Source of the DNA: Paenibacillus sp. PK3_47
GTDB taxonomy: Bacteria; Bacillota; Bacilli; Paenibacillales; Paenibacillaceae
DNA: 64,000 nt
NCBI RefSeq assembly: GCF_023520895.1
Contig: NZ_CP026029.1
Location: 2,604,001 to 2,668,000 of the forward strand
Reading direction: 5' to 3'
Part shown: in pieces, positions 8,868 to 17,340 of the stretch
Position numbering within the stretch: position 1 is the first letter of the stretch
Layout: the number at the start of each line of letters is the position of its first letter
Made by a program: the position numbers and the translations under genes
Notes under the pieces: generated by a model
Database searches by the model: none
The model's input: the letters and a program-made list of their open reading frames with translations, nothing else
What the model was told of the DNA's origin: nothing

Positions 8868-9803
8868 TTAAACGTTGAGCAGTGCTTTTAACTCCTGCAA
8901 TTTGGACCGGGATAACGGAACGACGGCATCTTTATCTGTGTTTAACCGCAAGCTGTAGCTGTTCTTCGTCCATGTAATGATCTCTCTTACCTTTTGCAGA
9001 TTAACGATGTAGGAGCGGTGGCATCTGAAAAATCCGAAGTTTAACAGTCTCTGTTCCAGCTCCGTCAGCGTTAAAGCACATTCGTAATTTTCACCGCCTA
9101 CATGTACAAGGATCGAACCATTTACACTTTCTATAAAGTCAATTTCAGGCGGATTAAATAAAATCACTTTGTCGTTACGTTTGGTAGATATCTTCTGCAA
9201 GGTTATACTGGGCTCATCTTGTTTCTGGACTTCCTGCCTGTCCTCTTCGGAGTCCCGGATATCAAGCGGATGAAATCCGAGCTCGTTAAGCCGGTAGATG
9301 GAATCACAGGAAATAAGGGCATCCTCTAAATTCGAGGTTAGAATCAAGATCTGCTTATCGCTTGAGAGGTCATCTACAATCCGCTTAAAATGGCGGCGTT
9401 CCTGTTCCTCCAGGTAAAAATAAGGCTCTTCCAGCACAACTGCAGGCTGATACGCAAAAAAGACACGCAGCAATGTCACATACATTCTCCGGGATGGACT
9501 TAAATCCTTAATTTTTAGCTTCCGCTCTTCTTTTAATGCAAAATAATCTATTAACACATCGGTATGCTCATGCCTCTCCGTTACTTTAATTAAGAAAGAA
9601 ATTAGCTCCTCCACCGTTAAACGCATATATTCGCTTTGCCCGGCCCGAAACAGATAATATTGCGCGGGATTCCCCATCTGCTCCATTAAAAGCTGCTTTC
9701 GCTTCAAATCCGTTATGATGCCAATGGATTGGCCCGGTGTACTACTGAATTCAATCTCCGGTACAAATACTTTTCCGTCATAAAATACTGGCTGAAATTG
9801 CAT
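8868..9803 (-). CDS. LytTR regulator fused to a degenerate ABC-ATPase-like domain
   Basis: 311 residues. The C-terminal ~105 residues are a LytTR DNA-binding domain (RCHRSYIVNLQKVREI, then VPLSRSKLQELKALL). Residues about 25-185 look like an ABC nucleotide-binding domain that has lost its core: LSPSRRMYVTLLRVF takes the place of the signature helix, PAVVLEEPYFYLEEQE that of Walker B plus D-loop, and ILILTSN that of the H-loop, with no intact Walker A. There is no receiver domain. It probably controls the ABC exporter directly downstream, sensing something through the ATPase-like part. Its start is preceded by a purine-rich GGGGGAAGG. Confidence 0.82.
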   Translation of the reverse strand: MQFQPVFYDGKVFVPEIEFSSTPGQSIGIITDLKRKQLLMEQMGNPAQYYLFRAGQSEYMRLTVEELISFLIKVTERHEHTDVLIDYFALKEERKLKIKDLSPSRRMYVTLLRVFFAYQPAVVLEEPYFYLEEQERRHFKRIVDDLSSDKQILILTSNLEDALISCDSIYRLNELGFHPLDIRDSEEDRQEVQKQDEPSITLQKISTKRNDKVILFNPPEIDFIESVNGSILVHVGGENYECALTLTELEQRLLNFGFFRCHRSYIVNLQKVREIITWTKNSYSLRLNTDKDAVVPLSRSKLQELKALLNV

Positions 9804-9891
9804 ACCTTCCCCCCGCTTGATTCCTCTATAGGTTATATACAGAAATTATAAGGTTTGGATACCTTTTTGTCAGTTCAGGGTCCACAGCAAA

Positions 9892-9917
9892 AAGAACAGC
9901 CCGCGGGCTGTTCTCTT
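9892..9917. terminator. Perfect-palindrome terminator
   Basis: AGAACAGCCCGCGGGCTGTTCT is nearly loop-free, A-rich on the left and T-rich on the right. It serves the collagen-like gene on the minus strand. Confidence 0.7.
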
Positions 9918-9929
9918 GATTGTCTGCCT

Positions 9930-10334
9930 CTAGAAGCATGTGAACGAGCTGATCCGGTTCAAATCAATGCCGAAATATGTCCAGAAGAAACCGGTCCATC
10001 TGAACCCTGCAATCGAATTACGCCCGACGAATACCGGGAAGAACCAGAACTGCTCGCCGTTGTTCAGCCAAACGTATGTGTTGCGGAACAGGCAGCGTCT
10101 GATCCCTCCGGGGTCGACGGCGAATGCGGAAGCCTGCATCTGCGGTACAAATTGCGGTGGAGGAGACGTTGGCGCTTGAACGCCTCCCGGTCCACCTCCC
10201 GGACTCCCCGGAAATCCTCCAGGTCCTCCGCCTGGCCCTCCTCCAGGAAACCCTGGCCCTCCCGGCACTCCGCCTGGTCCTCCCGGAATCCCCGGGAAAC
10301 CTCCGCCGGGTCCCGGCGTTGGAAAAAATCCCAT
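9930..10334 (-). CDS. Collagen-like Gly/Pro-rich N-terminus with conserved aromatic domain
   Basis: 134 residues. The first ~50 are Gly-Pro-rich collagen-like triplets (GGPGGVPGGPGFPGG and similar). The remaining ~80 form a compact Trp/Phe-rich domain with CLFRNTYVWLNNGEQFWFFP and VGRNSIAGFRWTG. Proteins of this pattern occur widely in spore formers and are often called transporters by mistake; no membrane helix is visible here. AAAGGAG precedes the ATG. A surface or spore-coat location is plausible but not shown. The triplet repeats are GC-rich and create long open frames on the other strand. Confidence 0.75.
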   Translation of the reverse strand: MGFFPTPGPGGGFPGIPGGPGGVPGGPGFPGGGPGGGPGGFPGSPGGGPGGVQAPTSPPPQFVPQMQASAFAVDPGGIRRCLFRNTYVWLNNGEQFWFFPVFVGRNSIAGFRWTGFFWTYFGIDLNRISSFTCF

Positions 10335-10454
10335 ATGTGATCGCTCCTTTCAACTCATTAGGCATAATCATCATATGCATTCGCGGAGAAGGCGCTTGGG
10401 CGGATGCCTATATAAATTTACAGACCAGCCGAAACTATGCAGTCCCTTGATAAT

Positions 10455-10988
10455 CTAGTTGTCTATGACAATTTCTCCTTCATTCTGCGGCTCTTCGAAG
10501 CCGTTAAGAAAAACCGTTAACAGCTCCTCTGTAATCGTAAAAGCAGCATTTGCATCAAAACGCTGGCTGCGGATCTTAAGCCGCCTGCGCAATTCAGCCG
10601 GGTTCACCTTCAAGTAAAGGAGCCGCCATTGCCCTCCGGCGTTTCCGATAAGCTGCTTATATTCATTTCTCTCTTGTCTGCTCCAAAAGCTGGAGTCCAC
10701 CACAACCTGTTTGTGGTTTTGAATACAATGCACAATTTGATTACGCATTCTTATATGTGCTTCGTTCAAGAATTCCCTGTACTTGTCAACGGGGTAATCA
10801 ATCCCGTACCGGCCATTAGCTGCCCATACCTCCTCATCAATGGACAGACGGATATACCCGTACTCCTCCATTTTTTGCGAAAAGGTGCTTTTTCCTGAAC
10901 CGGCTATCCCGCACATTAATACAACTAAGGGCTTGTCTGGCTCACGTTCTGCATCTATCAAACGCTCCAGCTCCGACTTTTCTAACAT
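10455..10988 (-). CDS. P-loop kinase-like ATP-binding protein
   Basis: 177 residues with Walker A GIAGSGKSTFS (about 27-37) near the N-terminus, a Walker-B-like VVVDSSFWS (about 95) and an Arg-rich lid (LRRRLKIRSQRFD). The layout is that of the small AAA_33/zeta-toxin-like kinase group that phosphorylates small molecules or RNA ends. No antitoxin gene is adjacent, so a toxin role is unlikely. Substrate unknown. Confidence 0.8.
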   Translation of the reverse strand: MLEKSELERLIDAEREPDKPLVVLMCGIAGSGKSTFSQKMEEYGYIRLSIDEEVWAANGRYGIDYPVDKYREFLNEAHIRMRNQIVHCIQNHKQVVVDSSFWSRQERNEYKQLIGNAGGQWRLLYLKVNPAELRRRLKIRSQRFDANAAFTITEELLTVFLNGFEEPQNEGEIVIDN

Positions 10989-11024
10989 TATGTATTCCTC
11001 CCCGTACGGCTTTTTGCACTTTAT

Positions 11025-11060
11025 AAAAAAAGAGCCGCACGATCATCCTGTGCAGCTCTT
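11025..11060 (-). terminator. Terminator of the VOC gene
   Basis: AAGAGCCGCAC / GTGCAGCTCTT stem with a 9-base loop; the minus-strand product ends in a run of U. Confidence 0.8.
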
Positions 11061-11069
11061 GTCGGTCAT

Positions 11070-11492
11070 TTAGCCTTCAAGCTCAGTATAGATTTGAAAA
11101 GTCACGCCGAATTTATCCGTAACATCGCCAAACCCGGGGCTGAAGGGTTCTTCTCTAAAAGCCATATTGACTTGACCCTCCTGCTGCAGGGCTTCAAAAA
11201 TTGTTCTAGACTGCTCTACCTCGTTTGTTGTGATACAAATGGTGACCCGTTTTCCGCTTTCAAGAGGTGTTCCGGGTGGAGCATCCGACAGCATGAGCTC
11301 TGCCGCGCCAATTTTTAACTTGGCATGTGCCACCAGACTCTTCAAATCATCAGTGAACGTATCCGGCATGTCCGGCATGTCACCATAGGTCGTAATGGAG
11401 AGGACCTCTGCACCGATGGCTTGTTCATAAAACCGGATAGCTTCGTTCGTGCGCCCTTCCAGAGTGATATAGGGGGTAAGTTTTACCGTCAT
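11070..11492 (-). CDS. VOC (PhnB/glyoxalase-fold) protein
   Basis: 140-residue protein of the PhnB-like branch of the vicinal oxygen chelate superfamily: opening LTPYITLEGRTNEAIRFYEQ, then the AELMLSDAPPGT strand and a closing GDVTDKFGVTFQI, which is the usual GDRxGxxxDPFGxxW block with changes. Such proteins are small stand-alone enzymes or resistance factors of unknown substrate. An upstream in-frame ATG exists, but GGAGGAAC just before the ATG at 11492 fixes the start there. Confidence 0.85.
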   Translation of the reverse strand: MTVKLTPYITLEGRTNEAIRFYEQAIGAEVLSITTYGDMPDMPDTFTDDLKSLVAHAKLKIGAAELMLSDAPPGTPLESGKRVTICITTNEVEQSRTIFEALQQEGQVNMAFREEPFSPGFGDVTDKFGVTFQIYTELEG

Positions 11493-11581
11493 ACATTGTT
11501 CCTCCTCAAGTTTGGATTGAACCCGATTTGTGTGATTCATAAATATGACGTTTCTGCAGCCGTAAAATCATCGGTAGCTCT

Positions 11582-12547
11582 TTAAATTTTATTAAGATCC
11601 AATTCAGCCGGCAATCCAAATGTAACGAATAATTCCGCATCAATGAAATGGTGGATATGAGCGATCTTGTTATGGCTAATCTCGAGAACATGAACAGCCC
11701 ACGGAGCCAGCAGCCCGTCTTGCCCGCCCGGAACATACTGGGCAAATGCGGGACTATTTCCGTTTGCCCGGACCGGCAGCAGCCGGGAACCCAGGCAATG
11801 ATTGCGTGTTGTATGGTAGAATGTCGAGAGATTCGGACTGCCGTGAACCCACATCGTAAATGGCGGCATCGACAGGCTGCCGTTCTCATTGAATAAAGCT
11901 AGTAGGGCATCAATATTGTACTGTTCAAAGGCTTCCACATAACGGGCAATCAGATCTTGGTCTGTTTCGGCATCTGTATGGTGCAATTGATCTGACCGAA
12001 GGTTGGACTGGCTGATTGTCGCCCTCGCCCGCTGCAAAGCGCTGTTAACCGCAGCTGTGGTCATCTCCATCGCTGCCGCGGTCTCATTGGCTGACAACCG
12101 GAAGACATCCTGCAGGATCAGGACGGCACGCTGCCGGGGCGGCAATAATTGCAGGAGTGCAATAAAGGATAACCGGATCGTCTCTCTGCTGATCAGAAGA
12201 TTAGCCGGGTCGTCAACTATATCAGGAGCCGGCCATATCCAGGACTCCCGGGGCAAGTTGTCCCTGGGCTCTGTTATAACGGCAGCCGGTTCCGAGAGAT
12301 CCATCGGAAGGGCCCGGCGTTTTGCACTCCTCAGCCTGTCCAGGCAGATATTGGTGGCAATCCGGTACACCCAGGCTCTGCGGGAAGAATGCTCCCTGAT
12401 CTGATCCCAGCTCTGCCAGGCGCGAAGGATGGTATCCTGCACGGCATCTTCCGCTTCAAAAATGGACCCCATCATCCGGTAACAATATCCGGTTAACTCC
12501 GAACGCAGCTCCTGGAGCATGTCTATTTCTCCATGCTTTTGGCTCAT
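11582..12547 (-). CDS. ECF sigma factor with SnoaL-like C-terminal domain
   Basis: 321 residues. Sigma region 2 lies at about 8-75 (YCYRMMGSIFEAEDAVQDTI, then ATNICLDRLR), sigma region 4 at about 125-180 (LPPRQRAVLILQDVF, ANETAAAMEMTTAAVNSALQ), and an NTF2/SnoaL-like domain at about 195-315. This is the architecture of ECF groups in which the fused tail replaces a separate anti-sigma factor. GGAGGAAGC places the start at 12547; an ATG 57 bases upstream has no such site. No anti-sigma gene is next to it. Target promoters are unknown. Confidence 0.88.
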   Translation of the reverse strand: MSQKHGEIDMLQELRSELTGYCYRMMGSIFEAEDAVQDTILRAWQSWDQIREHSSRRAWVYRIATNICLDRLRSAKRRALPMDLSEPAAVITEPRDNLPRESWIWPAPDIVDDPANLLISRETIRLSFIALLQLLPPRQRAVLILQDVFRLSANETAAAMEMTTAAVNSALQRARATISQSNLRSDQLHHTDAETDQDLIARYVEAFEQYNIDALLALFNENGSLSMPPFTMWVHGSPNLSTFYHTTRNHCLGSRLLPVRANGNSPAFAQYVPGGQDGLLAPWAVHVLEISHNKIAHIHHFIDAELFVTFGLPAELDLNKI

Positions 12548-12683
12548 TTTGCGCTTCCTCCTTTTTTGGCATGGAAAGGCCACCTTAACATAGCTGTTTA
12601 TCACAATTAATAAGGGATATTATACTAAAAAATCTCACTATCTGGTACCAATCTATGTAAAGCGATATCTATAGGTAATACAA

Positions 12684-12718
12684 AAAACCAGCAGATCCGC
12701 TCGGGACTTGCTGGTTTT
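12684..12718 (-). terminator. Terminator of the DegV gene
   Basis: AAAACCAGCA / TGCTGGTTTT stem around a 15-base loop. Confidence 0.8.
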
Positions 12719-12747
12719 GTACAATTCAGTATTCTGCCGGGCTGGAC

Positions 12748-13638
12748 TCAAACACTGAGTACAGGCTCCAGCACTTTATTGTGATCAGGGATGCTGTTAA
12801 TGGCTGTGTTATTAATCCATGAAAGTGCGAGTGTACCCTCACCCATATGAACGCCTACGACCGGAACAAAAGTCATGATTTCTGTCCGCACAGAAGGCGA
12901 CATTTCCTGGATAGCCGACTCCAGAATCAGCGCCTCTTCCCTATTGTTGGCATGCATAATGCAAATATCCTGGATTAGCCCGATATCCTTCTGGAGTGTC
13001 TCCAACAACCGTTGCTTCGTCTTCTTAAAAGTGCGGATTTTATCCACGACAACAATTTTACCCTCATCGAACTTCAGCAGCAGATGAATCCGCATCAGCT
13101 GCCCCAGCAGTAGCTGAGAACCGGAGAGCCGCCCGCTGCGGTGCAGCTGGCTCAGGCTGGCCGGGATCAGATAGAATGACATCTCTTTAATGATGTTCTC
13201 AATTCTGCTCTTGATCTCCAGCGCAGAGCAGCCTGCCTGCTGCCAGTGGATGCCGCGCAGAATCATCTCACGGATCGGGTAAGCGCCTACTTTTGAATCA
13301 ATGCTGATTACGTTAACTCCAGCGATTTCTGCCCCCTGCATCGAGGTATGGTAAGTACCACTCAGCTCGGAGGAGCAGTGTATCACAATAATCTCGTCAT
13401 ACTCTTCTTTCAGGCGCTCATATAATTCCACGAATTCACCAATCGGCGGCTGGGAGCTGCCGACCTTATCATTCTGGCGCATTTTATCATAGAATTGATC
13501 GGCGTTGATATCGATACCTTCTTTATAACATTCATTATTAACAATCAGACGGAGCGGAACAATATAAACATGGTTATTCATGGCGAATTCAGAATCAATT
13601 GTGCTAGTGCTGTCGGTTACCCAGGCGATGGATTTCAT
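12748..13638 (-). CDS. DegV family fatty-acid-binding protein
   Basis: 296 residues. The N-terminus IAWVTDSTSTI is the DegV DST motif; SSQPPIGEF and HCSSELSGTYHTS line the lipid site of the family; a C-terminal EDD domain follows. Family members (FakB-like) bind a fatty acid and present it to a kinase; no fakA is adjacent. ATG at 13638 is preferred over the GTG six bases upstream because GAGAG lies at a proper distance only from the ATG. Confidence 0.9.
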   Translation of the reverse strand: MKSIAWVTDSTSTIDSEFAMNNHVYIVPLRLIVNNECYKEGIDINADQFYDKMRQNDKVGSSQPPIGEFVELYERLKEEYDEIIVIHCSSELSGTYHTSMQGAEIAGVNVISIDSKVGAYPIREMILRGIHWQQAGCSALEIKSRIENIIKEMSFYLIPASLSQLHRSGRLSGSQLLLGQLMRIHLLLKFDEGKIVVVDKIRTFKKTKQRLLETLQKDIGLIQDICIMHANNREEALILESAIQEMSPSVRTEIMTFVPVVGVHMGEGTLALSWINNTAINSIPDHNKVLEPVLSV

Positions 13639-13953
13639 AGTCACTACTCTCTTTCGTGAGGGATTGGCTACGATCAGAAATCAGCAGCTTTAACTATCTG
13701 TATATTCATAAATTATACAGGAAGCTAAGTATCCATATAGTGATTACGAGAGGATTCAGGCACTTTTTTTCTACTTAATTCGACATATATTCACATTATA
13801 CATGATAAATATACCTATTAAAGAGCAGTCTCTGTATGGTATGTAAAGGCGGTCAGAGCTGCCGGAAGCGCAAGTCATTTTCGTTACTCCATAACGGCAC
13901 ACACCTGCTCTAATCCCTGTCTGTAAAAGAGTACGCCGCCTCCCTTTCAAAAT
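13639..13953. other. Intergenic, one hairpin only
   Basis: 315 bases with no gene that I can support. An inverted repeat CTGTATA / TATACAG with a 9-base loop at 13698-13720 lies upstream of the DegV start and could be an operator or a remnant. Otherwise AT-rich and featureless. Confidence 0.5.
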
Positions 13954-15258
13954 TCACATAAGCACAAGCAATTCTGACACGCAGGTATCAGCAAACTTTT
14001 TTCCCGGATAGGCCGACAGTATGGTTAACTTCATTTTACTGACCTCATGTTCGATCTGCCCCATATGCTGCGAAAGCAAATAGATGCTGTTCTGGTCTGC
14101 AGCTTTCTTGGAATCAAAAGGCAGGTCTGCAAGATTAACATCTTCCGTTATCCATTCTGACTTATTATTAGTCTTCACCAGGTACGATAAGCGGATAGTT
14201 TTGATCCTTGCATTGTTCTCGTAGGTCTCCTTGCTTTTCATATAACCATTAATAATCCGTACACCCTCTACATAGGTACCTTGTTTAAACTCCAGAGTAA
14301 GGGTCTCCCCGATCCCTGTTCCTTTGGCGCCCTCAGCCCAAGCTGTGTTCAGCTTCCCGTCAAATATATTTGTAATTTTGTACTCTTTTCCCAGCTCCGT
14401 AGAGGCAGTTGCGCTCTTGAACTGATTTACCGGTATTTTAGAGGCTGTAATATGTCTGGATAATAAATACGCCTCATACTCATACTTGAACTCAAGCCGG
14501 CCAAGTTTCTTCAAATCGGCATTTTCCAGCTGGAGTTTAAGCAATCCTTTTTCGGTTTCTTTTGCGGAGGGAAGTGAGAATTGGAGAGAAGATCCGCCTT
14601 TTCTGACAATGTCGCGGTAATCCAATGTGATGTTTAGTTTGCCGGCTTTCCCATTCCCCCAATAGCCTGCCGGTGCCGCATCGTAACTGAAATGCCGGTC
14701 CCCGGACAGCAGTAACGGCTGACCAGAAATCATCCAGTCGTAAAATCCGGCGTTTACCGAATATCGTACTGTAAGCTTTTTGGTTTCTCCCTTTGCAAAA
14801 TGAATGTCAGTTATGTATTCGCGGGTGACTTTCTGGACGATATATTCATCATCTATTACTTGGTTTACAGTTTTGGTTGTAAGCTTATTTTGTATGGGAA
14901 GTACTGTGGTGCCATCGGTAATCCGGAAATTATCTGCTCTGAACTCACAATTCGGTTCGCAGCCATGCTCATTCACGTAGAAATCAACAGGAAAAATATA
15001 CGCCGTTGTATCAGCTCCGCCTTTATTAAGCAAAGTATACGCTGCAGTGATTTCTACCGTATCTCCCTTGATAATAAAAGACAGATTTTCCTCTTGAAGA
15101 AGAATATCTTTCTTCTGGGTGAATCTCATTCCCCCTCCTTCAACATTTGGCGATATATCCCCGGGGCCGCCGTTGGCTGTCGTATGAAGCGGCATGGCAA
15201 CAAGAGCAACTATTCCGGCAATAAGCAGGACAGATAATATGCTGGTGAATTTACGGAT
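13954..15258 (-). CDS. Secreted protein with NADase-type glycan-binding domain; possible ATC start
   Basis: About 434 residues if read from ATC at 15258. From there the frame encodes a normal signal peptide (RKFTSILSVLLIAGIVALVA, cleavage near HTTA), and AAAGAGGTGAT sits 5 bases upstream. The first ATG in frame (15195) lies inside that signal peptide and has no ribosome binding site. Residues about 285-434 (ITNIFDGKLNTAWAEG, then LEFKQGTYVEGVRIINGY) match the jelly-roll NADase-type glycan-binding domain. The first half is a beta-rich domain of unknown type. Either ATC is used as a start or a former ATG mutated and the gene is failing. Confidence 0.75.
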   Translation of the reverse strand: MRKFTSILSVLLIAGIVALVAMPLHTTANGGPGDISPNVEGGGMRFTQKKDILLQEENLSFIIKGDTVEITAAYTLLNKGGADTTAYIFPVDFYVNEHGCEPNCEFRADNFRITDGTTVLPIQNKLTTKTVNQVIDDEYIVQKVTREYITDIHFAKGETKKLTVRYSVNAGFYDWMISGQPLLLSGDRHFSYDAAPAGYWGNGKAGKLNITLDYRDIVRKGGSSLQFSLPSAKETEKGLLKLQLENADLKKLGRLEFKYEYEAYLLSRHITASKIPVNQFKSATASTELGKEYKITNIFDGKLNTAWAEGAKGTGIGETLTLEFKQGTYVEGVRIINGYMKSKETYENNARIKTIRLSYLVKTNNKSEWITEDVNLADLPFDSKKAADQNSIYLLSQHMGQIEHEVSKMKLTILSAYPGKKFADTCVSELLVLM

Positions 15259-15282
15259 AGCGGATCACCTCTTTAGTGGAAG

Positions 15283-16497
15283 TTAATAATCACGTGCGGC
15301 ATCGAACCAGCCTTGAGCCATCTCCTCCGGTATGGGCCGGCCAATGTGGTGATTGGATTGACTGAGCTGCCATACGGCTTCGCCAAGGTCTTCTCTTTCG
15401 GCGGTTTCAATTCCTTTGAGGGTATTAAAGCGAACGGTAAAGGCGGTAATGGCCGCCTCAGCATCGGCCAAGCTGCGGGCCTCGGCCAAGGCTGCTAGTG
15501 CAGTGTTGTACGCTTCGTTAGCCGTCTTCGCCAGACGTTTTGGCCAGGCTGAGAAAGGGCGGCCATATTCAGCCGTCCACCACTCCGGCTTCCGCAGCTG
15601 ACTCACTGAAGCATGATCTCCCCATGGGCGGGTATTGGCGCGGGTTTTCAATTGCTGTCTTAGACGTTTGCCAACGGTCTCCTCCACATTATAAGCGATG
15701 AATCTGTCGAGTAACGGCCACGTATCCAATGGAGGCAGTCTCTCCAGATCAGGCATGAAGCGCAGCTCCAGATTGGTTAAACGGGCCTGCCGGGCCAACA
15801 AGTCCAACTTACAGAAGTTCCCCCACAGACTCAGCGAGTCAAGATTCGGAAAACGGTCCAGGATGTCCAGCGAGATCGGCTGTCCTAACGGCGTGTTTTG
15901 CAGCGTCAGGCTTGTTACCTGCTGCAATTCTCCCATGTCAGGCAGCATAAAAGGAGGATCACTCCTGCGCCGGCTGGTACGCGGGGCCAGTGTCAAAGAA
16001 GACGGCAAAATGCCAGTGGCCGATAATCGTGACAGATCGCCGGACACTTTCAGATGGCAGGCCTCCTTTGGAAGCTTAAAGCTCATCCGCGCTGACGAAT
16101 GGTCCAGATCCATATGCAGGCCATGAATAATGGACCTGCTGGCGTCCACCACCGTATCGGCAGACATGACCGGAGTCCATGCCATTTCTTCAATAGGACG
16201 TGTCTGTGCCCAATCCAGGAAGCCTGTGTCGCTGCCCGTATAATGCAGAAACCGCGGCCATGGCGACCCCGCCGGCGTAGCAAAGATATCGAATACGTTC
16301 CAATTGATCTGCGCGTCTGACGCTACGTGAAGGTCTGCTTTTTTGCCCAATTGCGATGGTCCGATAGACAGGCTTCCCACGCCGGGTTTCCTGACAAGAG
16401 TGTGGCTGCGGGGACCCGTCAGGTCGATGGGATAACTGCCTTCCTCGCTTACAGCAGCAGAAGGACGGGCTTGGTTATCGTTAGGCACTTCGATCAT
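15283..16497 (-). CDS. Leucine-rich-repeat-like protein of unknown function
   Basis: 404 residues, soluble, no signal peptide. The middle third (about 205-275) has degenerate leucine-rich repeats (VTSLTLQNTPL, LDSLSLWGNF, LTNLELRFMPDLERLPPL). The C-terminal ~110 residues are Ala-rich helices. The N-terminal third is not recognised. The ATG at 16497 directly abuts AGAAAGG; GTG at 16488 would have the better-spaced AAAGGATGA, so the protein may start three residues later. It lies 24 bp upstream of the glycan-binding-domain gene on the same strand and may share its transcript. Confidence 0.65.
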   Translation of the reverse strand: MIEVPNDNQARPSAAVSEEGSYPIDLTGPRSHTLVRKPGVGSLSIGPSQLGKKADLHVASDAQINWNVFDIFATPAGSPWPRFLHYTGSDTGFLDWAQTRPIEEMAWTPVMSADTVVDASRSIIHGLHMDLDHSSARMSFKLPKEACHLKVSGDLSRLSATGILPSSLTLAPRTSRRRSDPPFMLPDMGELQQVTSLTLQNTPLGQPISLDILDRFPNLDSLSLWGNFCKLDLLARQARLTNLELRFMPDLERLPPLDTWPLLDRFIAYNVEETVGKRLRQQLKTRANTRPWGDHASVSQLRKPEWWTAEYGRPFSAWPKRLAKTANEAYNTALAALAEARSLADAEAAITAFTVRFNTLKGIETAEREDLGEAVWQLSQSNHHIGRPIPEEMAQGWFDAARDY

Positions 16498-16655
16498 CCT
16501 TTCTTCTACTTTTAATCCGTATGCGGCACTGTCGCTGCTTATAAACTTTTCCTATTTTACTATAAAATGTGGTACCTTTTCATGGTGCTTAAAAAGAAAA
16601 AGTACCGATCTCACCTGACAAGTGCTCGGTACTCTAAAATATGCAATAAGTTTTT

Positions 16656-16943
16656 TCAGATATCGCAGCAGACAGACGCCTGTGTCTCCAGAACCGTGCC
16701 AATCCACTTGGCAACCTCCTGATGGGCCGGGTGTATCAGATATTCATCCATGTCCTCTAAGGAAGCAAACCTGGTGATCAGGATCACATCATATGCTGAA
16801 GGACCCGGGCGAACGTTAACTTCAGCCTGAACATCGAGAAGAACATCTATTTTTCCCCGGAGGCCCAGCAGTACGGTTTGAACTTGCTTGATATGCTCTG
16901 GGCTCCGGTCCTTCAGTTTCAATAACACATGATTTACTATCAT
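16656..16943 (-). CDS. Dabb (stress-responsive A/B barrel) protein
   Basis: 95 residues: IVNHVLLKLKD at the start, DVILITRFASLEDMDEYLIHPAHQEV in the middle. This is the dimeric alpha/beta barrel domain of the Dabb family. GGGGTG lies 9 bases before the ATG at 16943; an earlier in-frame ATG at 16988 would overlap the upstream gene. It forms a unit with the SnoaL-like and SDR genes just upstream (gaps of 28 and 24 bp). The reaction is unknown. Confidence 0.82.
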   Translation of the reverse strand: MIVNHVLLKLKDRSPEHIKQVQTVLLGLRGKIDVLLDVQAEVNVRPGPSAYDVILITRFASLEDMDEYLIHPAHQEVAKWIGTVLETQASVCCDI

Positions 16944-16971
16944 TTTCAGTAACACCCCGCTTTTTGTCTGG

Positions 16972-17316
16972 TTACAGCCGTATGGCAAGCTGCTTAATCT
17001 TATCGTTACGAATCTGAAAGTGAAAGTTCAAATAAAGAGGGTCCGGGAGACCCGTTTTATCAAAGTCCCCGTCAACCTTAAAAACCACTATGGTTTCTTC
17101 CCCATGCTGTTTATCCTGCTCGGGTTCAAGCGTTATGTTAGCAGCAAAGTGGTGTTCGTTACTCCATTTTGTTATAGCAGCTTTGCCTGCCCACTCTTTG
17201 CCTTCATCGAAGACGAGAGCATCTTCCGAAAAGCAGTCGACATAAGCCTCCGGATCAGGTCTATTAGCAGCGGTGATAAAATCTTGTATAACTTGCGGAA
17301 GCAGGTTAGTCTTCAT
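16972..17316 (-). CDS. SnoaL/NTF2-like protein
   Basis: 114 residues, NTF2-like fold: FITAANRPDPEAYVDCFSED at the start, then AITKWSNEHH and FKVDGDF. Such single-domain proteins are polyketide-cyclase-like or of unknown function. AAAGGAGCTG precedes the ATG. It lies in one run with the SDR gene (24 bp upstream) and the Dabb gene, suggesting one small-molecule-modifying operon. Confidence 0.82.
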   Translation of the reverse strand: MKTNLLPQVIQDFITAANRPDPEAYVDCFSEDALVFDEGKEWAGKAAITKWSNEHHFAANITLEPEQDKQHGEETIVVFKVDGDFDKTGLPDPLYLNFHFQIRNDKIKQLAIRL

Positions 17317-17340
17317 AAGATCAGCTCCTTTGCAATTTTG

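Noticed and set aside
10124..10450. Leucine-rich open frames opposite the collagen-like gene
   Set aside because: Produced by the Gly/Pro triplets on the minus strand; no ribosome binding site.
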